The position numbers and the translations under genes were made by a program. The notes under the pieces were generated by a model, which saw only the letters and a list, made by a program, of their open reading frames with translations, had not been told where the DNA came from and did no database searches. Below, piece after piece: positions 57,726-64,000 of a stretch of 64,000 nt of DNA. The DNA comes from Bolinopsis microptera (taxonomy: Eukaryota; Ctenophora; Tentaculata; Lobata; Bolinopsidae): NCBI RefSeq assembly GCF_026151205.1, contig NC_087084.1, positions 7,117,394-7,181,393 on the forward strand, in the 5' to 3' direction. Position 1 is the stretch's first letter. Every line of letters begins with the position of its first letter.

Positions 57726-58980
57726 TTCTGCTTCTTGTTATTCAGGCTGAAAGTCTATCTTTGGGAGAAACCTCTCTGTCTGGGATCAAACATAAGTTGA
57801 AAAAAAAAACAAAAACACACAGGAGAGAAAACTTATTCTTGCACTTTGTGTGATTACAAAGCAAGTCGATCGAGCGATGTTGCTCGTCACAAACTGACAC
57901 ACACAGGAAAGAAACCCTATTCTTGCAGTTTATGTCATTATAAATCAAATCAATCAGGCCATCTTGCTCGTCACAAACAACTGACACACACTGGAGAAAA
58001 ACCTTATTGGGGGGGGGGGGGGGGGCAACCATATTAAAGTACATTAAATACATTAAAGTATATCCCCGGGTCAAAATCGGAAAAAATCCTACATTTTAAT
58101 ATACATTAATATACCTACAATTAGAAGATTTATATTCTTCGTTAAGATTTACATGATGAACTATATTTTTCACTCAGATTCGCAAGATAAGCCTGTTTTA
58201 GGACTAGTACATGAAGTTCCATCCAGATTGGTCAAAAATTGGCTGAGCTATGAGCTTTAAAAAATATGCCCATATTTGGGCATACGCTTTTGCCCAAATT
58301 CGCTTTTGCCCAAATTCGATAAAATTTCAATATTTTTTAATGAGACTAACTCTATGTGAAAGATATAACTCAGTGTTTGTTGAATATAGTGGATACTAAG
58401 TAAAAAGACCTCCATGAACAAAATTGGGAAAATTGCACATAATATCTCGGTTCGGAATACAAGCCAAAATGATTTCATTAAAATTGAAATAACTCCATCA
58501 GTTTTCAATATTTTTTCAAGAACTTTTTGGAATCGATTAAGAATTGCATTTCAAGCTTATTTTGGGCAACAATTTTTGATGTAGGCCTCCAAGGGATATA
58601 TTAAAGTATATTGTAGGTATATTAAAGTATATTAAAGTATATCCCCGGGTCAAAATCGGGAAAAATCCTACATTTTAATATACTTTAATATGGTTGCCCC
58701 CCCCCCCTTATTCTTGCAGTTTGTGTGATTATAAATCAAATCAATCGGCAATCTTGCTTCTCACAAACGGACACACACCGGGGAGAAACCTTATTCTTGC
58801 AGTTTGTGTGATTATAAATCAAATCACTCTTGCAATCTTGCTTCTCTCAAACAGACTCACACTGGTTAGAAACCTCATTCTTGCAGTTTTTGTGATTTTA
58901 AATCGAATCGATCGGGTAATCTCGCTTCTCACAAACGGACACCCACCAGGGTGAGAGAAATTCCGGAAGAAAAATTTCGC
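57726..58980 (+). pseudogene. Zinc-finger pseudogene A, split by a MITE
   Basis: Homologous to the C-terminal part of the gene at 62105. The first finger is LCDYKASRSSDVARHKLTH, followed by LCHYKSNQSGHLARHKQLTH (HX4H spacing). Upstream, poly-A indels shift the linker frame (KLKKKTKTHRREN). After the inserted element at 58009-58707 the fingers continue, but with a one-base loss (CAATCGGCAATC), a His-to-Leu change in a zinc-binding position and a TAG in a linker. The N-terminal exon is absent, replaced by the LINE 3' end. Dead copy. Confidence 0.8.
58009..58707. mobile_element. MITE with G-tract terminal inverted repeats, copy 1
   Basis: Starts with 17 G at 58009-58025 and GCAACCATATTAAAGTA, and ends with TACTTTAATATGGTTGC plus 11 C, a perfect terminal inverted repeat of at least 17 bp plus the homopolymer. 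Just inside, both ends carry the same direct repeat (TATCCCCGGGTCAAAATCGG, then ATCCTACATTTTAATATA). TTATT flanks both sides and is a likely target duplication. An 83-residue minus-strand frame (58257-58508) has no recognised domain. It is inserted in a zinc-finger codon run. Superfamily unknown. Confidence 0.8.
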
Positions 58981-59663
58981 TAGTTAATACATTAAATTAT
59001 TATAGAGCTTATGTTTGATAAATTTACTTCGACAGAATTTTTATGACCATGGTTAATTTTGATAGCTACAATTTGTGGCTTGATTATAATATATTTTATT
59101 TAATAATTTGATGATTGAAATTAGTTACCAATTATAATACACTAGTAGAAACTCGCTAGTTGAAAGCTTTGTTCAAGGACATCTTAAAAATCAGTTATGT
59201 TTAATTTCTCTTTATCATCAAGCTCTGTTATACTACTCCTATGGAAAGTAGGGATTTTATTTGACAATGACAACAACGTTGAATTTTGAGATAATGATAA
59301 CTTTTATTGACTTAGTTATTAACTTAGTCAACCTAATTTAGACAATGTTGTAAAATCTTGCAACCAATGAATTGTTTGAAAAAGGAAGAAAATCCTTATT
59401 TAAATCAGCACAAGCAGTTTCACTTCATTTTATCGCTGATAATTTCAATTATTGTCGATAACTTCCAAAATCTTGTTGGTTATCACAAACAAATATTTGA
59501 CCAATATTGCAAACTTTAGAGTGTACTCTGTTTTTGGTTTATTGCTCAATCAAATTTGAATATATAATTTATTTGGTATTTTTCATGATTGAGTCGTTAC
59601 AAATTATAGTAAATAATCTTGTTATTTTTAATTCTGTTCGCTTAAGACGTAAAGAACATTGAT
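58981..59663 (+). other. Upstream region of zinc-finger copy B
   Basis: AT-rich, non-coding. It includes the dispersed repeat (59150-59285) also seen at 52150. Almost the same sequence precedes the intact gene at 62105, so a shared promoter is likely, but no clear TATA or start element can be named. Confidence 0.5.
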
Positions 59664-60338
59664 ATGCAAACATTTTTATCAGGAATGTCACTTCTAAAAA
59701 CAGAAAGGTTTGAGGGGATTGATATCAAAGAAGAGATGACAGACGACCAACAAGTTAACACTACTTCAACCTGGTCATCATCAGTATGCAATTGTAAATG
59801 TGAGGAAGACGACGGAAGTAACAATCTGAAAGCTGAAGCCGTGCTGTGTAATCAGCTTGAAGCTAGTTCAGAACACTTCAAGCAAGTAGGCGAAGTTGTA
59901 AAGATTGAGGATGTCAGGATTTTCCGTGATGTCCCGCCTAAAGATGAACCTTTGGACTATAAAGAACGCTGAAGCCACCCTAATTCGAGTAAGTCGTACA
60001 CACACGGATCAAAAATACAGAATATTGCCCGTGTTCAATAATAATAATAATATTCCATTTCTGCTTCTTGTTATTCAGGCTGAAAGTCTATCTTTGGGAG
60101 AAACCTCTCTGTCTGGGATCAAACATAAGTTGAAAAAAAAAACAAAAACACACAGGAGAGAAAACTTATTCTTGCACTTTGTGTGATTACAAAGCAAGTC
60201 GATCGAGCGATGTTGCTCGTCACAAACTGACACACACAGGAAAGAAACCCTATTCTTGCAGTTTATGTCATTATAAATCAAATCAATCAGGCCATCTTGC
60301 TCGTCACAAACAACTGACACACACTGGAGAAAAACCTT

Positions 60339-60395
<57 letters not shown>

Positions 60396-61335
60396 ACCAT
60401 ATTAAAGTACATTAAATACATTAAAGTATATCCCCGGGTCAAAATCGGAAAAAATCCTACATTTTAATATACATTAATATACCTACAATTAGAAGATTTA
60501 TATTCTTCGTTAAGATTTACATGATGAACTATATTTTTCACTCAGATTCGCAAGATAAGCCTGTTTTAGGACTAGTACATGAAGTTCCATCCAGATTGGT
60601 CAAAAATTGGCTGAGCTATGAGCTTTAAAAAATATGCCCATATTTGGGCATACGCTTTTGCCCAAATTCGCTTTTGCCCAAATTCGATAAAATTTCAATA
60701 TTTTTTAATGAGACTAACTCTATGTGAAAGATATAACTCAGTGTTTGTTGAATATAGTGGATACTAAGTAAAAAGACCTCCATGAACAAAATTGGGAAAA
60801 TTGCACATAATATCTCGGTTCGGAATACAAGCCAAAATGATTTCATTAAAATTGAAATAACTCCATCAGTTTTCAATATTTTTTCAAGAACTTTTTGGAA
60901 TCGATTAAGAATTGCATTTCAAGCTTATTTTGGGCAACAATTTTTGATATAGGCCTCCAAGGGATATATTAAAGTATATTGTAGGTATATTAAAGTATAT
61001 TAAAGTATATCCCCGGGTCAAAATCGGGAAAAATCCTACATTTTAATATACTTTAATATGGTTGCCCCCCCCCCCCCCCTTATTCTTGCAGTTTGTGTGA
61101 TTATAAATCAAATCAATCGGCAATCTTGCTTCTCACAAACGGACACACACCGGGGAGAAACCTTATTCTTGCAGTTTGTGTGATTATAAATCAAATCACT
61201 CTTGCAATCTTGCTTCTCTCAAACAGACTCACACTGGTTAGAAACCTCATTCTTGCAGTTTTTGTGATTTTAAATCGAATCGATCGGGTAATCTCGCTTC
61301 TCACAAACGGACACCCACCAGGGTGAGAGAAATTC
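59664..61335 (+). pseudogene. Zinc-finger copy B: N-terminal exon truncated, fingers decayed
   Basis: Residues 1-100 are identical or nearly so to those of the intact gene at 62105 (MQTFLSGMSLLKTERF to PPKDEPLDYKE). The frame then runs into the LINE 3' end (GCTGAAGCCACC) and stops after ER at 59970-59972. Downstream (60063-61325) is a copy of pseudogene A with the same frameshifts and the same inserted MITE. If expressed it would give a 102-residue acidic protein with no fingers. Confidence 0.85.
60342..61079. mobile_element. MITE with G-tract terminal inverted repeats, copy 2
   Basis: The tandem-duplicated copy of 58009-58707. It is nearly identical inside but has 52 G at 60342-60393 and 15 C at 61065-61079 instead of 17 and 11. 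Same insertion point in the duplicated finger. Confidence 0.8.
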
Positions 61336-62104
61336 CGGAAGAAAAATTTCGCTAGTTAATACATTAAATTATTATAGAGCTTATGTTTGATAAATTTACT
61401 TCGACAGAATTTTTATGACCAAAATCTTGTCGGTCATCCCAGAAAATATATTTAAATGATATTGCAAACTTTAGATTGTTCTCCGTTTTTTGGTTAATTT
61501 TGATAGCTACAATTTGTGGCTTGATTATAATATATTTTATTTAATAATTTGATGATTGAAATTAGTTACCAATTATAATACACTAGTAGAAACTCGCTAG
61601 TTGAAAGCTTTGTTCAAGGACATCTTAAAAATCAGTTATGTTTAATTTCTCTTTATCATCAAGCTCTGTTATACTACTCCTATGGAAAGTAGGGATTTTA
61701 TTTGACAATGACAACAACGTTGAATTTTGAGATAATGATAACTTTTATTGACTTAGTTATTAACTTAGTCAACCTAATTTAGACAATGTTGTAAAATCTT
61801 GCAACCAATGAATTGTTTGAAAAAGGAAGAAAATCCTTATTTAAATCAGCACAAGCAGTTTCACTTCATTTTATCGCTGATAATTTCAATTATTGTCGAT
61901 AACTTCCAAAATCTTGTTGGTTATCACAAACAAATATTTGACCAATATTGCAAACTTTAGAGTGTACTCTGTTTTTGGTTTATTGCTCAATCAAATTTGA
62001 ATATATAATTTATTTGGTATTTTTCATGATTGAGTCGTTACAAATTATAGTAAATAATCTTGTTATTTTTAATTCTGTTCGCTTAAGACGTAAAGAACAT
62101 TGAT
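61336..62104 (+). other. Upstream region of the intact zinc-finger gene
   Basis: Copy of 58981-59663 with an extra segment of about 80 bp at 61419-61498 (ATCTTGTCGGTCATCCC...). That segment resembles sequence further along at about 61910-61978 (ATCTTGTTGGTTATCAC...). No coding sequence. Confidence 0.5.
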
Positions 62105-63181
62105 ATGCAAACATTTTTATCAGGAATGTCACTTCTAAAAACAGAAAGGTTTGAGGGGATTGATATCAAAGAAGAGATGACAGACGACCAACAAGTTAAC
62201 ACTACTTCAACCTGGTCATCATCAGTATGCAATTGTAAATGTGAGGAAGACGACGGAAGTAACAATCTGAAAGCTGAAGCCGTGCTGTGTAATCAGCTTG
62301 AAGCTAGTTCAGAACACTTCAAGCAAGTAGGCGAAGTTGTAAAGATTGAGGATGTCAGGATTTTCCGTGATGTCCCGCCTAAAGATGAACCTTTGGACTA
62401 TAAAGAACTTCGGTGTAATAACTGTAATCTTGCGCTAACACCATCGAATGTAATACCTGCGAAAAGAAAGTCTTCTTATTTTCCTATACCTACTGAGTCT
62501 GATTGTGGTATTCAGGCTGAAACTCTATCTATTGGAGAAACCTTTCCGTCTGGGACTAAACAGAAGTTGAAAAAACAGAAACAAAAACACACCAGAGAGA
62601 AAACTTATTCTTGCAGTTTGTGTGATTACAAAGCAAGTCGATCGAGCCATCTTGCTTCTCACAAACGGACACACACTGGGGAGAAACCCTATTCTTGCAG
62701 TTTGTGTGATTATAAATCAAATCAATCGAGCTCTCTCGCTCGTCACAAACTGACACACACCAGGGAGAAACGTTATTCTTGCAGTTTGTGTGATTACAAA
62801 TCAAATCAATCGAGCACTCTTGCTTCTCACAAACTGACACACACCGGGGAGAAACCTTATTCTTGCAGTTTGTGTGATTATAAAGCGAGTCGATCCAGCA
62901 CTCTTGCTCGTCACAAACGGACACACACTGGGGAGAAACCTCATTCTTGTAGTTTGTGTGATTATAAATCTAATCAGTCGGGTGATCTTGCTCGTCATAA
63001 ACTGACACACACCAGGGAGAAACCTTATTCTTGCAGTTTGTGTGATTTTAAATCGAAACGATTAGACAATCTTGCTTCTCACAAACTGACACACACCGGG
63101 GAGAAACCCTATTCTTGCTTTCTTGCAGTTTGTGTGATTATAAAGCGAGTCGATCCAGCACTCTTGCTCGTCACAAACTGA
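62105..63181 (+). CDS. C2H2 zinc-finger protein with six intact fingers
   Basis: Frame of 358 residues. Residues 1-155 are acidic and unstructured, with ψKxE sumoylation-type motifs (DIKEE, NLKAE, VVKIED), then a basic stretch (KQKLKKQKQKH). From about 160, six C2H2 fingers (CX2C-X12-HX3H) are joined by THTGEKP or THTREKP linkers. The helix residues -1 to 6 read RSSHLAS, QSSSLAR, QSSTLAS, RSSTLAR, QSGDLAR and RLDNLAS, so specificity differs between fingers. The seventh finger is lost to an 8-bp duplication (TTTCTTGC twice near 63111-63126), ending the frame at VTN. Probably a nuclear DNA-binding protein; targets unknown. The start at 62105 opens the region conserved with copy B. Confidence 0.85.
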   Translation: MQTFLSGMSLLKTERFEGIDIKEEMTDDQQVNTTSTWSSSVCNCKCEEDDGSNNLKAEAVLCNQLEASSEHFKQVGEVVKIEDVRIFRDVPPKDEPLDYKELRCNNCNLALTPSNVIPAKRKSSYFPIPTESDCGIQAETLSIGETFPSGTKQKLKKQKQKHTREKTYSCSLCDYKASRSSHLASHKRTHTGEKPYSCSLCDYKSNQSSSLARHKLTHTREKRYSCSLCDYKSNQSSTLASHKLTHTGEKPYSCSLCDYKASRSSTLARHKRTHTGEKPHSCSLCDYKSNQSGDLARHKLTHTREKPYSCSLCDFKSKRLDNLASHKLTHTGEKPYSCFLAVCVIIKRVDPALLLVTN

Positions 63182-63252
63182 CACACACCAGGGAGAACCC
63201 TATTCTTGCAGTTTGTGTGATTATAAATCATATCACCCTTCCAATCAATTAA
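63125..63252 (+). pseudogene. Out-of-frame remnant fingers 7-8 of the zinc-finger gene
   Basis: Beyond the 8-bp duplication, the other frame still reads SLCDYKASRSSTLARHKLTH. A lost A (GAGAACCC for GAGAAACCC) then shifts it again before a last SLCDYKS and a stop. Either these fingers were recently lost, or the region is decaying. Confidence 0.7.
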
Positions 63253-64000
63253 ACAAATAATCAATTAAACAAATAATCAAAGTTTTAGCACATTTTACAG
63301 CATAAAATTTAAACAAATGAAAACATATAATGCTCTTAGTGGTAAATGGCCGTTTGTTCTGAGCTGTATGGTTTTTTGACTATCAACTAGTGGGGCAAGG
63401 AATGTACTGGCTGGTAGCTTTTGTATACACCAGAACGCTAGTCTGGTTGATTAGTGACCAAATTAGAGGCGTTGATAGGAAGGCAACATAATTTGTGGGT
63501 GTAAGAGGGAATATTTGGCATGCATTATTCTAGCAGCTATTTTGTAACAAATGGTCTTTACGATTATTAAGGACGGTAAGTATTTTGGGTGTTCAATACT
63601 AAATCATGGCTAAATGTCTAAGTGGGGGCTGGGGGTTTAAATTTAGGGGAGAAAAAGAAATGAATATTGGGTTATAATATTAATCATAGATGTCAACCCT
63701 GATATAACTATTGTACTAAAAATTTGATCATAATGCTTAGGGTCTTTATTAGAATTCAAATTGGATACAAAAATAGGATCTCTTTACACTACACTTACTC
63801 ACTCACACATCATATTTAACTTGACAGAGGAATACCTGGCAGAGTAAGTCGATTTGGTCATGAAATTTTGGAGGTCAGGTGGAATCCCTGCAGGAGCCTA
63901 CGAAAATGTAAGGTTACAAATATCAAAGTCTTTATTTGTACAGTCATACACGGCATGACAATGCTGGTTGGAAAGTAGTGAAGATTTCAGTTTGGATTTC
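63253..64000. other. Gene-free end of window
   Basis: AT-rich, with a short ATCAATTAAACAAATA duplication at about 63243-63277. A stretch at about 63835-63920 has exon-like base composition followed by GTAAGG (near 63909), but I recognise no protein in it. Confidence 0.4.

Noticed and set aside
58257-60876. 83-residue minus-strand frame inside both MITE copies
   Set aside because: Identical only because the element was duplicated; no domain recognised and not evidence of a transposase.

Overview
This looks like nuclear DNA from an invertebrate-type metazoan. It is AT-rich and intron-bearing, with a calpain-7-like gene, secreted pentraxin-like genes, a C2H2 zinc-finger gene, several LINE families, small inverted-repeat elements and many minisatellites. 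I cannot name the species. There are no bacterial-style operons, and I found no tRNA, rRNA or CRISPR array.

Layout. (1) Positions 1-9588, plus strand: the last six coding exons of a calpain-7 orthologue, ending at a stop at 9586-9588. Its introns are crowded with a microsatellite/decoy-acceptor array, a 30-bp minisatellite carrying CRE and E-box sites, a hAT-type MITE with an 8-bp target duplication, a 32-bp minisatellite, two runs of hairpins and an E-box cluster. A gene for a secreted, acidic 11-residue-repeat protein lies antisense inside the third visible intron. (2) 10219-18500: two tandem three-exon pentraxin-like genes about 4.26 kb apart. Each is bordered by copies of a 351-366 bp repeat, and a decayed antisense LINE relic with an RNase H domain lies between them. 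(3) About 18617-50646: a head-to-tail array of about six copies of a 5.37-kb unit. Each unit holds a GC-rich palindromic block and a 5'-truncated CR1/Jockey-like reverse transcriptase. The copies differ mostly by scattered single-base indels, which looks like unpolished long-read sequence. (4) 50650-57720: three more LINE remnants. One is interrupted by a clean 1.2-kb copy of the array unit's 3' end. (5) 57634-63250: a zinc-finger locus reshaped by a tandem duplication of about 2.33 kb. It now holds two decayed copies, each split by a MITE with G-tract termini, and one largely intact gene at 62105-63181. (6) The last 0.8 kb has no gene I can support.

The host genes do not form an obvious pathway. 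Calpain-7 is a cytosolic protease linked to ESCRT in other animals. The pentraxin-like pair are probably secreted recognition proteins. The nested gene encodes a secreted acidic repeat protein. The zinc-finger protein is a probable nuclear DNA-binding factor. The main theme of the window is repeat-driven remodelling: duplications bounded by repeats, minisatellite sequence used as coding sequence, and nested insertions that give a relative order of events.
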